Part shown: piece by piece, positions 23,736 through 35,470 of the stretch
Numbering within the stretch: position 1 is the first letter of the stretch
Layout: the number at the start of each line of letters is the position of its first letter
Source: Hyposmocoma kahamanoa
Lineage: Eukaryota > Arthropoda > Insecta > Lepidoptera > Cosmopterigidae
NCBI RefSeq assembly: GCF_003589595.1
Contig: NW_020654684.1
Coordinates: 3,433,793-3,497,792 of the forward strand
Reading direction: 5' to 3'
DNA length: 64,000 nt
The notes under the pieces: generated by a model
Told to the model about the DNA's origin: nothing
Seen by the model: the letters and a program-made list of their open reading frames with translations, nothing else
Database searches by the model: none
Program-made: the position numbers and the translations under genes

Positions 23736-26700
23736 ATTTTCATTTGATAATTTATAACTTCCGTTTTCAAATGTGTGCGTGTGGCCACACCGGTTTTGAT
23801 ACAAATGTTGCTTGATGCCATTTCCAGATGCCAGCAATGTTTTGGAGGTTATCTGGCCTTTATACTATTCTGGTATTTCTGGGACGCAGCGAAATTAATT
23901 TAAATGGCTTTACTTACTTCATAGAACTTGATGCCAAAATGAATGGTAACGGTTGTAAGAAGTTTTACGTATTTACTTAACTTCGTTTCGTAACTTTTGT
24001 GTAGATGAGATCAACATACCTGTAACAAAAAAGGAGCAATTAAAATCTCATATTAAAGAGGTGGGTATAAAAGATTCACGCCCACAAGATGATATAACAT
24101 CGAAGTACCAGGGCAGCATGGCCGCGAGGGATCATCCCGCTGCTGGAAGCAGGCCAACTCGCTCCATAAACGGTGAAATATCGGAAATAAATTCAGACGC
24201 GCCTCTTTATAACTTTTAACGCCAAGCTGTGCAGAGTTCGTGAAGTTTGCAAATATTTTAGCAAGATAGTTTTTAATTTTTAGTAAAAACATATAAATGT
24301 TAGTTTATGATAGTTTCGCTTAGATCAAAGACAAAGTTTATAATAATTTACGGCCCCGTCATAATAGTATGTAATATCAATTATGACAATAGGCATCACA
24401 AAAAGATAACACAACTTCCTATGAAAAACCAAGCAGTACTTCTTTGCAGAAGCAATGGTTCAAACCAACAAAAACAAATATTTAACAGGTCACAAAGTAA
24501 CATAATGAACTTAATCTTGTTAAAAATAAAATTTAGCCGTAGCGAAAGCCAAAAAAATTCAGTACAAATATGGCTATATATTTATAAAAGAAAATAATAG
24601 AATAAAAGTTCCGCGTACGGAAGAGTGCACCGTAGGAATTTCCTGAAACATTCTGGAAAGTTGCAGGCAAAATGGTTGAACGTTTCACAAATTGAATTCC
24701 AGAATTGTTCTCGCAAATTCCCTATTCGGAGCATAGTTTGAAATTTTAATAACTTAGTAATTGTATGCACGAGCGCGCCTCGTTTGCACGTTACTTATAA
24801 AAAGCATTAGCATTGTAAATGGTAGCTTGAATGTCGGTGAATTTATTCAATTTTTATGTAAAATTCTTTCGGCCTCGTCGTTTTCCTAACACTTCTGGCG
24901 TATCACGGTACTCCAGTTATTTTACTATTTTTTTTATCTGCGTGTCCGAACTGCCAAAGAGCAGCAACCAGAATAGACCGCACAGGCGTCGACTGAACAA
25001 GGATCAATAACATAAGTAAAAGATTACATTACAAAAATTACAGCTTGAATCGGAACATATAAATATATGCACCAAACTGTATTCGTTTCCTTGTTTGAGA
25101 AACTTAAATATTATCAAGAAACTCCAATATAACATAATCAATCCATAACATCTATAGAAAACACAACTACGAAAGGCCACGTTGCTTACGATGTTGAAAG
25201 CTCCGCTCTGAATACCTGAATTTCGGAATTGTTGCGTCTGGGAGTACCAGGCACCGATAAACCTGAGGGTGTGACAATCTCTCTGAATTATACACCCGCT
25301 AAATGACTACTCAATAGAGCTGCTACCGTCACATAGAATCAAAGTAGAATTTATCGGTTATGTAATAGTGTTTTGATCGAGCAATCACGCTACCTGATTG
25401 TCTATGTTGATTATAAAATGTAGGCAATATTTATTTTACATTGAATGTAGTGTGTTACGAAAGACAAGATTCTTTGTTAGCCAATATTAAATAAATGTAG
25501 ACAAAATAGTAACAAACGATTGACATCCAGTTTACAAAGCCACGGTTATGTCAAATCCTGCAGAGAGGTATTGTTGCCGGGAGCCGTGTTTTGGGATTTA
25601 GCTATGTTGCTTTGTAGAATACTGACGATATCTTTCCCACCTCTATAGGTCCCGAGTGCGTCATTGTTCTCCTCATGTTAATTTAATTTGGCGGCGCGCT
25701 TGGCGGCCGCGTAATGCCTCGGATATTGGCTCAATCGCCTGGTGCGCTCTGCGTGGCTGGTACTTGAATTATTCAAATTCCCGCATGTGCGTGTTATTAA
25801 CACAAATTTAACAAGTAAGTGATAATATCATCGCACTTAACTGTGATGAGTCTTTCAAGTACTCGAACAACATTAAAGTTACACAAAATTTAAAAATCTC
25901 ACGAGACTTTGGAAAAAAAAAAATATTAACGACACATGAGTGCCATTTTCACGAATTAGACATGCAAAGGTTCTCCGTTTAGCATTATTAACACAATACT
26001 TATAGTAAATTGCGTTTTAGAGTTTGCTACACACACGGCACAATTCCTTTAACAAATAAGATTAATTCGTTATGCTATTTACGACAAGACGATGCACAGT
26101 GTAAAACACGCTCTTAATTGTTTCTATCAGCCGAATCGTTACAGATAATGTGGAGTAAAACATTAATAAACATAACGGCAAAAAAGATGCCAAGGGTGTA
26201 TACATGTGAAAGTTAAGGAGCAACAAGTTTATTTTGTACTTATCATATTAGAAGATACGACAATATAATAAACATTTGACCACCAATAAAAATTTGTTTT
26301 TACTATCTATCATGCAGGTAATTACATAAATACAAATAAATTTGCAGCAATGCTATTCTCGACTTCCGAAGAAGATTAAGTTGAAGTCCAACTTTTTTGC
26401 CGGCTGCGTAACAATCTTAACGAGTCCACGAAACTTTTAATGAATTCAACGCGTTTAGGTACTCCAAATATTTTAATTAGAAAAATCACGTCGCTAATTT
26501 TAACTTTCATACCCGCAAAAATGTCAAGTTACGAAAAGTTACGACTTTATAACGCTTAGAAATTTTGTAAAAAAGTAATATAATATAAATAAGTTTTTTT
26601 ATTAGCTACTGGGACAATACTTGACAGCTACCTACCACGCACGTCTTCGGCGAATATTCTGACTATTCGATAATATGCGAATTTCCAAACAACTTTTAAT

Positions 26701-26810
26701 TAAAAAAAATTTAAATTAAGGGAAGAAAAATGTAAATGGTAACAAATAACGTTGGGAGGAGACATCCTGTAGCGAGATGGGTTGATAGCGTCGTTTTAGT
26801 CGCAAGTCCG
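23736..26810. other. No gene; small CpG-rich patch near 25.7 kb
   Basis: Mostly AT-rich with unsupported short frames. At 25690-25760 there is a patch with GGCGGCGCGC and GGCGGCCGCG, which could be part of a regulatory island, but I see no exon. Confidence 0.45.
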
Positions 26811-27099
26811 CAGTTTTAAGAGAGTTCGTCCAGGGAAGTACTGCCACCTTAACTATTTCTGCCACCAAGGAGTAATGTCAGCGTTACTGTGTTCCGGTTT
26901 TGAGAGGTAAGGGTGCAGTTGAAATTACAGGCACATGGGACTTGTCAACTTATGTCTCAGGGTGACGGGCGCAGTGGCAGTGCCCCTCAGATCCTTCCGA
27001 TTTAAAGTCCTGAGTGGCACTGCAACTGTTATGGGCAGGCGTGTCGCTTACCATCAGGCGCACGACCCGTTCGTCTCGTCACTTGATATCATAAAAAAA
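26811..27099 (-). repeat. Dispersed repeat A, full-length copy
   Basis: On the minus strand it runs from TGATATCAAGTGACGAGACG through GGTAAGCGACACGCCTGCCC, CACTGCCACTGCGCCCGTCA, GACTTGTCAA reversed, to GTACTTCCCTGGACGAACTC. This is among the best preserved of seven copies in the window. No tRNA promoter boxes or strong TIRs are visible, so its class is open. Confidence 0.8.
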
Positions 27100-28792
27100 A
27101 TCGTCGAATATAGGTGCTATAAACTGCGGGAGGCCTGTAGCCAGCATTGGGTGAAGTCGGAATTTACAATATATATAAGAGTTATATACCTATATAAGAG
27201 AGCTGCAGAGAACTGTTTTATATGTATATTAAAATTAAGTTTTATACATACTGCCAATTCATCGCAAAAGGTTTAAAACATTTCGATTAACGTAATGATT
27301 GGGTTAGTCAGTGACGTGGGTAGCAGTATAAAGAGGTAAATAATTATACATACATGTTTCTGATGTGTGTGTGTGTGTGTTTATCAGGTTTTTTATTTTC
27401 AGGTTTATTAGCAGTAGAATAGAAGGAGAAGACAGTGGTTACGGCGGGGTTTATTTTAATTTAGTGCCGAGTCCCTGGACATCCAGAGAGGCTGATGTAG
27501 GGAAAATAATAGTAATAAATATATAGATTACATGAATTGTATGATGATGTTAAATAAATTGTAACAACTCCGATTAATTATTAAATTTACATTGAAACAA
27601 AAAAACTTAGTTTAAGGCAGTCTAACTCACTAAAATAAGAATATTAATGACGGACAAAAAGCCTCGAAAACTGCAAAGTTACGCTCATTAACACGGTAAT
27701 CTCGAAATAATTTGAGTTGTGGCGAAAAACTTAGTCAAGTTCAAGCTGTAAGCTAATTAATACGACTTCCGGTAAAAGCCCCCAGTCAACTAGTGGAAAC
27801 CTTATAAACAACGATGCTTCTTGTTTGAAAAGTTCAGACTTTGAGAGTTTCAGTGCTTCACTTGGTGGTTTTCATGTAGAGAGCCTCTAGGCTTTGAAAA
27901 TACAACAACGTGTACTTTTACGTTTACAAACAGAGATAGCACGTATGCACCAACTTTATTTAGGCCTATTGCCAATGCGACGTTTCAATGTTCGGTTTCC
28001 TAATTCTTAAATAATAAAAAATATTTTTTATAATAAAATCATTTGGCGAATGATCGGTATTACATGAAAAGTAAATTTTTTTTTACAGCTTATTAAAGGT
28101 TTTAATACGAAATATACATAGAAACTTAGTATGCAGGTTAAATTTTATAACTCAGGAGTCGAACAAGTTGCCGGCCCCGTGAAACGCGAAGCACCGGCGC
28201 CGCGACGTCGCGGCGGCGGCGTTTATGACGTCACTGGAGTAACTATGACTACATGCTCCACGAAGGGATTTAAAAAAATAGTTAGAACCCATCTACCAGC
28301 TAGTACTATATTCAGAATTTTGGTCACATACGTATTTTTAATCAACTGCCACTGTTCGCCTCGTAGACGAACTCGCTTTTTTTTATTTGCCCGAATGGTC
28401 GTGACTAAATACAACAGGACTTCAAATGTTATCTAGAGAAATCTACAATATTGGCTCAGTGCAATGTTACGTCGCGCCAAACTAACGCGATTGCAGCTTC
28501 CGATGCGGACAACATTAGCAAATAAGGCGGGCGTGCACTGGACTGGAATTGGTGTGCACATATCCTGTCAAATTGTTTTGTTAAATAACAAAGTCAAAAA
28601 GTCTAGAAGGCGTCAAGTGCACACTAAGCCTATGTAGACGTTAAGAAAGAGTAGGTGGCTAATGAAATTACTGTAATAGGCCTACTTAATGCCAATCATA
28701 CCATTCAAATCAAAAGAATCAAGCCATCAATACCATTTATATCGCAAATGAAGAAACAAAGCTGTACTAAAGTGCATTATTTTTTTTTTTTA
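27100..28792. other. No gene; (GT)n tract and a GC-rich 100-bp patch
   Basis: Contains an uninterrupted GT microsatellite at 27364-27381. At 28165-28235 there is a GC-rich segment with GCCGCGACGTCGCGGCGGCG inside a 101-codon frame (28131-28436); the frame ends in AT-rich sequence and matches nothing I know. Confidence 0.5.
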
Positions 28793-29111
28793 TAAAATCA
28801 AGAGACGGAACGTAAAAGTCATGCGCCTGATGGTAAAATAGACTCTACTCTATATATAACCGGTGCAGTGTCACTCAGAGCTTTAAATGGCAAAGATCTG
28901 AGGGGCACTGCCACTGCGCCCGTCACCCTGAGACATAAGTTGACAAGTCCCATGTGCCTGTAATTTCACCAGCATCCTTATCCTTCAAAACCGGAATGCA
29001 GTAATACTGACATTACTGCTTGGCGGCAGATACCTATTTCTGTCAAGGTGGCAGTACTTCCCTGGACGAACCTGGACGAACTCTTTCACAAGGAACTCTG
29101 CTGCTACTAAA
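28793..29111 (+). repeat. Dispersed repeat A, full-length copy
   Basis: Preceded by poly-T. Carries all family blocks from GTCATGCGCCTGATGGTAA to CTTTCACAAGGAACTCTGCT, with GAGGGGCACTGCCACTGCGC in the middle. The string CCTGGACGAA occurs twice in a row, a 10-bp tandem slip not found in the other copies. Confidence 0.8.
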
Positions 29112-29602
29112 ATCACAGTGTAGGAATTGGCTAGACTGTGGTTGTACTATAACGGATATTCGTGTAATATCGACAATCAACCCACATTACCCATAATGGC
29201 AATGGCGGACGCATGTAACCGAATTAGTCCTTCGAGACCGAATAGCTATAATTGTAATTACTACACGCGTTACGGTACATAAGTACTAACCATATAATTT
29301 ACAAATTTTGTATTTGCGACGTTTAAACTAAAGTTCAAGATTATATTGAAATAAAAACTTTATATTCAAATTATTATACAACTTCTGCGTACTTGAATAA
29401 CAAAACTCCGTGATTGTAACCCGCTTAGTTCTTTCTGGTGTACACTTTTCAAAAAGAGCATCCCCAAGCGTAGTGAATACCAGTTACATAGGCGGTGAAA
29501 AGTGACAGTTATGTGGTTGTATAACCGAAGATGAATGGATGTTTTGCTTAGAGATTTGTTTGAGTGTGTGCGTAGATAAGTAAATAAGTTTTTTTGATAC
29601 TT
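29112..29602. other. No gene recognised
   Basis: Lies between two copies of repeat A. No frame, RNA or repeat supported. Confidence 0.5.
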
Positions 29603-29730
29603 GGTGACGGCACGAACAACTCATGCGCCTGGTGGTAAGTCACACGCTTATAGCAGGTGCAGTGCCACGTGCTTTAAATCGCAAAAATCCGAGAGGCACT
29701 GCCGCTGTCTGTCAGCCTGAGACATAAGCC
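29603..29730 (+). repeat. Dispersed repeat A, 5' fragment
   Basis: Begins GTGACGGCACGAACAACTCA and ends after GCCTGAGACATAAGCC, where full copies would continue with TTGACAAGTCCC. A truncated copy only 500 bp from a full one in the same orientation. Confidence 0.75.
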
Positions 29731-30688
29731 ATTATACTTACTTATTATTTTCAGGGGAATTCGTCTTACGAATGACTAGAAGTATTTTAATCAATTGATT
29801 TATTAAAATTTATAAATAAGATATTGTTTAATTACGAATGGCTGTAAATATATGTATTTCAATGTAGTAAACCAATGTAAGTTCCAATTTGACGACTTTC
29901 ATATTGTTACACTGTTGGGCGCAGGTGCATCATGGGTATAGAAAACTTTAGTCAAGATAACACACAATAATCAGAATTAGTGCTAGAGTCCTATAACACC
30001 CTTCAACACGAGTGATTCTAGTTTACAATTTTTACGTGAAAAGCTATTTATTAACCGACTGCAAAAAAAGGAGGATGTTATACGTGCGGCTATTTGTGTT
30101 TTATGTATGTTTTCAGATATCTCCGTCAATAAAAGTCGACTTTTCACTTGACACAATACATGCACCCACACCATGACAACCAGAAAATAAAATACAAAAT
30201 GTACAAAGGAGTACGCAACAGTTCCATTGTCACCAAGAAGTCAGAACAGAATCAGATGAGGAGATCCCATGGAAATCGAAAAACCCGATAAGCAAACTTT
30301 TGAGATCGGTTTTTTTTTTTTTTCAATTAAAAAGTTACAATTATTACATAGGTCGGGTTCGCCAGAATAATTCGTTCGAATTTCGTTTCCTAGTAAAGAT
30401 GTCATATCGAAAGGTCCGAGGCCAAACCTGACAAGCGTGTGAATTTTCGTAAAATGAGTTAGATAACTCATTATTATGAACTTTTCCTGCTCTTTGCTAC
30501 GGTGGAACACAATAGGCAGACTGATGAGTTCAACACAGTAGTTACAAACTTCATGAATATGAAAATAACGAAAGACACGTGCATCACAAAATAATTAGAT
30601 TAATTTACGAAAATTCACACACTCATTGGGTTTTCCGTGGGATCCCCCGACATTATTGTTTTTTTACAATTACGATTACGATTTTACA
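29731..30688. other. No gene; short repeat-B-like segment at 30055
   Basis: At 30055-30150 the sequence AACCGACTGCAAAAAAAGGA followed by GGATGTTATACGTGCGGC resembles the head of repeat B but diverges after about 30 bp. The rest is AT-rich and unassigned. Confidence 0.45.
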
Positions 30689-30689
30689 G

Positions 30690-30869
30690 ATAACTATAGC
30701 TGATGAACAATATGGAAAGCTAGAGGAAAAAGGTTCGATTCTGCTAGAGACACTCGGCCTTCATGACATTAGCACCGATCATGATAAGTATAATTCAACA
30801 ATTATGGCTTTAAAATTTTTGTATTCAGAAAAATCTTATATCACATTCAGTGACAACTTCACTTCATAA
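30690..30869 (+). CDS. Candidate terminal exon, unrecognised
   Basis: A pyrimidine-rich stretch ending in TTTTACAG (AG at 30688-30689) is followed by 59 sense codons in phase 0 and a TAA at 30867-30869. The predicted residues are mixed and acidic (ADEQYGKLEEKGS, then LHDISTDHDKYN), unlike AT-rich noise. I see no upstream exon, no clear AATAAA close downstream, and no family likeness. An open stretch of this size can arise by chance in AT-rich DNA, so this is only a candidate. Confidence 0.2.
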   Translation: MTIADEQYGKLEEKGSILLETLGLHDISTDHDKYNSTIMALKFLYSEKSYITFSDNFTS

Positions 30870-30954
30870 GCGATGGCGTCTCGACTCACACTTAGGCAAA
30901 AATCGTGCACATTATAATTTACTCCACATTTGAAAAAGTTTCTACTGGGGGTCT

Positions 30955-31240
30955 AGTCATGGTCTAGTCCTCCGTCTGACATTCGTCTGTAAACAATGGG
31001 TTTTTTGATCGAGTATTACTTACTTGATAGTAACTGTTTCAGATGGATGTCAAACGAAGAACGGGAGTAGACTCCCAGGTCCGTCAGCCGTTACCACGGG
31101 ACTTGTTTATCAATCGCGAAAACCTAAGAACGCGTGGTTACGCCTCATTGGTGTCGCAAAGGTGTGACTCGTGGATTTTCTATTTACCAGTGGGTGGTAC
31201 TGTCCTTCATCGGGAACCACGCCGTAAAGTAAATCACTGT
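30955..31240 (+). repeat. Dispersed repeat D, copy 1
   Basis: From GATCGAGTATTACTTACTTG through GTTTCAGATGGATGTC to GAACGGGAGTAGACTCCC it matches 52035-52112, and weaker matches continue downstream to about 31230. The left arm of the palindrome seen at 52 kb is mostly lost here. A 66-codon frame at 31043-31243 is shared in part with the other copy (RTGVDS). Confidence 0.6.
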
Positions 31241-31738
31241 TAATTAAAGCAAACAATCGTACCTGAAGCGAACCCTTCAAGGTGGACTTCATTGCGATTC
31301 CTCGTCGATCGGTTCCTTCGTTGTTGTTTGTTTGTATTAAACCCTCAAACTGTGACTAGCATCAGGGAACATCAGATTCGGGTTCGCGGCGAGCTTAAGC
31401 AATTCAAAACACAATTTTGAACTGTCCATAAAACGGACAACTTTAATCCAGTCCCCATATTCCGGGACTTAAACGTATTAGCCATCGTTTAATTCCTCTG
31501 TTCACGTTACAGAGTTAACTGGTAACAATGCATGTAACAAGTAACAATTCTTAGGTTTGTTATAAAACAGTTCCATAGAATGGAATGCATTTATGATCTG
31601 GTTCTGGTGAAAATGATGATTTTATACACGTAACTATATGGTACCGACGACGTATTCGCTCCGGCCGTGCTATATCTAGTGTTTTTTTAAATGGGACATT
31701 ATGGGGAAATCCGAAACCATATTAATAAAAAAGAAATT
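31241..31738. other. No gene recognised
   Basis: Unassigned AT-rich sequence between repeat D and the local repeat H. Confidence 0.5.
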
Positions 31739-31780
31739 TATACAAAATTAACAACATTTTATTGAATATGACCAACTTTT

Positions 31781-33352
31781 GCTGTCCCGATATTTTGTTC
31801 CAACAATAACATCATTTTTATAAGAAACTGAGTTTCTTATAATAACCATTTCATACATACATACATATAGGTAAAATTATTTGTGTATATAGCTAAAATT
31901 ATTTGCAGATTATCTGGAGAACCGCTCCCAAGTAACGTTTTGAGTTCTGATCTCAAGAGCACTGCATTTGGAATTCCCCAAGGAAGTATTTTAGGCCCTA
32001 CTCTGTTTCTGATCTACATTAATGACCTTTGTAATCTAGAATTAGATGGTGGGACGATCATATACTATGCAGATGATACTGCTCTGCTTTTTTCTGCTAA
32101 CTCTGATAAGGTAGTCTATGAGTATGCTCAGCGAGGATTCAATGTCGTAAATAACTGGCTCCAGCAGCATTTATTAACACTAAGCACGGATAAAACTAGT
32201 TTCGTGCAGTTCTATATGCGAAAACCAAAGTCTATTATAACTAACATACAACTTTATGCTCACCATTGTAAGGAGACTACTAACAACCTGTGCAAGCGTC
32301 CAGACATTGCTAATACCAACAAGGTAAAGTATTTACGCGTTATAATAGATGATAACCTCTCCTTTAAGCACCATATCGAAGCACTAAGCGGTCGAATACG
32401 TAAGCTAATGTATGTGTTTAAAAAACTACGCGCTTTTGCTGATTTTAAAATAATCAGGCAAGTTTATTATGCCATATGTCATTCAATTATTACATATTGC
32501 ATTACATCTTGGGTGGTATTGCTAAAACTTCATTACTAACCATTGAGAGAGCCCAGTGAGGGGTTCTAAAGGTTTCTGCCTTCCGCCCTTTCCTTTACCC
32601 CACTAACCTTCTGTGTAAGTCGTGTAAGGTACTAACTGCAAGGCAGTTATTTATTAAGTTCACAGTTCTCAAACAGCACATTGCACTCCCATATAGTACT
32701 GAAAACATTAACAAAAGACGGAAAGATATTGTCTGCCCTAAAATTGTATCATCAAAACATGTGTTTATTTCCAGATTTTTTGTGTTTCTTGGTCCAATTT
32801 TGTATAATAAATTAAACGCCAAACTGGCCATATATCATTTTTGTTACATAAAGGTTAAGAAAATACTCCAATAATTCCTTTAAAATATGTCCTACGATGA
32901 TACAGACAATTTATTAATTATCCCAAAATAAATGTTGTCAAATTTAAGCGTAATAGGTTATGAATTGCATTTCATTGTTTAATTATTATTATTGTTTTGT
33001 TTATATATTATATACCTGTATAATTAGTATTTTTCACCTGAAATACAGGATTCTCCTAGTTCAGGTATATGTGTTATATTTTATATTTATTCGCATAATT
33101 AGTCTTTAGTTATTAATTTGTACAATACGGTATTCAATAAACAATTTTCAATTTTTTTTTTAAATAAAGTTGATTTATGCTATTCCTATAGTTTTAATCC
33201 CACACAATGACATCATCCTTATAAGAGGCTGAGTCTACCAGCGTTAAAGAAATTAGTCAATTTCATTAGTTTTGTATGAAAAAGATTTTATGAAATTTCG
33301 CCAACTTCTGCTGTCCCGATTTTTTTTGTCCCATACAATGACAATAAAAAAA
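31781..33352. repeat. Local repeat H, three units split by a LINE
   Basis: Units at 31781-31833, 33179-33234 and 33310-33352 share GCTGTCCCGAT (or GCTATTCCTAT), a T-rich spacer, then CAATGACATCAT and, in the first two, TTATAAGA and CTGAGT. The last two units are 130 bp apart. The LINE at 31880-33150 lies between unit 1 and unit 2, suggesting it landed in an existing tandem array. Confidence 0.6.
31880..33150 (+). mobile_element. LINE, 5'-truncated, with reverse-transcriptase palm
   Basis: Open frame 31883-32539 carries GIPQGSILGPTLFLIYINDL, the catalytic box YADD (32066-32077) and the thumb region FKHHIEALSGRIRKLMYVFK, diagnostic of a non-LTR (Jockey/CR1-like) reverse transcriptase. The frame ends early at 32537. 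The expected C-terminal region continues one frame over after a shift near 32522 and one stop (TGA near 32557), with SAFRPFLYP, KRRKDIVCP and RFFVFLGPILYNKLN, to about 32870. The 3' untranslated region ends in a T/A-rich tail near 33150. Endonuclease is missing. The catalytic aspartates are intact but the protein is broken, so the copy is dead. Confidence 0.85.
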
Positions 33353-35112
33353 AATTATGTATAATGTACCGGTGTATAGTTAAAATTAATAAATGAAAAT
33401 TAATTCGAATATAAGCCGTGTAAACTCATTATTACATTCATATATAATTAATAATTAACAAAACATTGAAATTGTAAAAATTTATTTAATTAAAATCTGA
33501 GAAAACTTTGACGTTGGCATCAACAGAGTATAATATGCTAGTCTTTAGTCTTTACAGTCTAGTCATTATGGTTCCAATTTTACCAAGACGGCTAAGGGGT
33601 GACACTTGTATGGGGTGGACATGCTCACAGCACGTCTTTATTCATTTGAAAGTCAGCGTGGAGAAAAGATCCTGCTTCACAATAATTGCTTGAAATAAAG
33701 GTTTTATTAAAAATTAACAAATTTTTTTATAAAAGTATGAAAGTTCTAACTGAAAAATTCACCTTGAGAAAATAAATTGTAAAATGAAAAAAATATAGTA
33801 TTTTGAGTGTAACACAATAAAAAACAAGAAATACAAATTTACAACATATTAAATGTATCAATGGATCAACCACAGTGTCTGAAATAGCTTTTAATGCAAT
33901 AAGAACACACTGTAAATAACGAACACACAAACACCTCAGGTGAAAGGACAACTGAAATTAAACTACATAAAAACCGAAAACAATTCATAACAACACGACA
34001 CAAGGCACAAATTAAAAGAAACTCGCATCGCGGGATTGTTGACAAATAGCCCGTGCGAACTTTCCTCCTCCTGAATGTAGACAATAATTAATTGATGAAA
34101 CACACCTGCGAAATATATTTAATTGCTCGTGACATTTCTTTATAACTGGCATTGTTTAAAAATAATTGTTTCAAGTGAAGTTTCTTACAACAAATTTCGT
34201 CAAAATGGAAACCGTGTTACGCTTGCCATTTAAAATTAAATTGATTTAAACTTAATTTTGTAGAACGTTAAGAACCGGGTTTAATTTACAAAATAAGCCA
34301 TTTTCGTATTCTCGAAAGAAATAAAAATTCCAATTGATATCCATACATTCTCGAACATTTTTTTTTATTTACGCACTACACTGTTAATATTGGTAACTAC
34401 AAAAACTATCTACTACTAACTACCTAACAAATCATAACTTATTCCACTCTTAATAAAAATTTTTCAGCATAAAACGCAAACAGTTATTACCTACAAAAGC
34501 GTATAATATTATAAACACATGATTTCACTGTTAACTAAACTTAAATAAATTTGTTTGAGTGTTAGATTAATTCTTTTAATGCAACACCAGAATACGAAAT
34601 TCGCAGCATTACAGTAATTATAGCACTTTACCTTTGGTTTTATCGACGATTGCTCGTAATCCATCCGCAAACTTGAGACGACTACTGAGATTTTTTCAAA
34701 TAGCGCTTCATGTTCAAGATAAATTTCAAGTTGTTAACTAGTGCTTCGAGCAGTTTAGCTTTCATTAAGGTGTTGCATATAAATTCGTACCTATTAACTA
34801 TACCTCGTTATTCACACTGCCATTACTTTCAGTTTTCCATTTTCGTATATTGACTCGATAGTCGTTTCTGTGGTTATATTCAAGAGATTGTAAAGTTTAC
34901 TTATTGTCGGGACCTTGGATAGTTGTAGTGTGAACACCACGCCCCTACACCATTTATATAATAATATATAGCTATTATAATTACTATACCATTACTTTTC
35001 GTCCCATCCACAAAACCACAGCATGGTTATTACATAACTCAAACAAAACGTTTGTGGAAGATTTGGCGTAAAAGGTACATACAGTCCCATATCTTATATT
35101 TACATTTTGATT
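33353..35112. other. No gene recognised
   Basis: Strongly AT-rich, with short frames on both strands and nothing recognisable. Confidence 0.5.
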
Positions 35113-35470
35113 ATATTGCTCCTATCCTATCAACCTCTTAGTTATATAAGAAGGGCACTGTTACATGTGCAAACAAGCCTGCACAGGGACCTTACCAGGT
35201 CAGGTCCTGACCCCAGATCAGCCCGTGAACAAGTTTATCGTGACTAAAAAGCTAGTCTTTGGGTGAGCAACTCCGGGGTGTTCCGGGTCAATCAAGCTAA
35301 TGAAGATGTAGGGCCGCTCACCTCCCGTTGTGCATAGCCCACATAGCAAACTACCGGTGCGAGAATTATTATTCCTACGGTTGGTCAAGGATGAACCCCA
35401 AAAATTTTTCACTTGCAAATGTATAATTTTCACCACTGCATAATTTTCAGACTGAAAAACTCGCAAACCG
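35113..35470 (-). mobile_element. Dispersed element C, copy 3, distal part
   Basis: The segment CCTATCAACCTCTTAGTTAT then AAGGGCACTGTTAC and CACAGGGACCTT matches the far ends of copies 1 and 2. On the minus strand a frame of 82 codons (35466-35218) includes GSLLCGLCTTGGERPYIF and DPEHPGVAHPKTSF, a fairly biased, gene-like string, but I cannot assign it. It may be the 3' part of the element. Confidence 0.55.

Noticed and set aside
27364..27381. GT repeat as a special regulatory element
   Set aside because: A short ordinary dinucleotide microsatellite with no neighbouring gene.
28131..28436. 101-codon frame as a coding exon
   Set aside because: Only the first third is GC-rich; the rest is AT-rich with an equally open opposite strand and no splice evidence.
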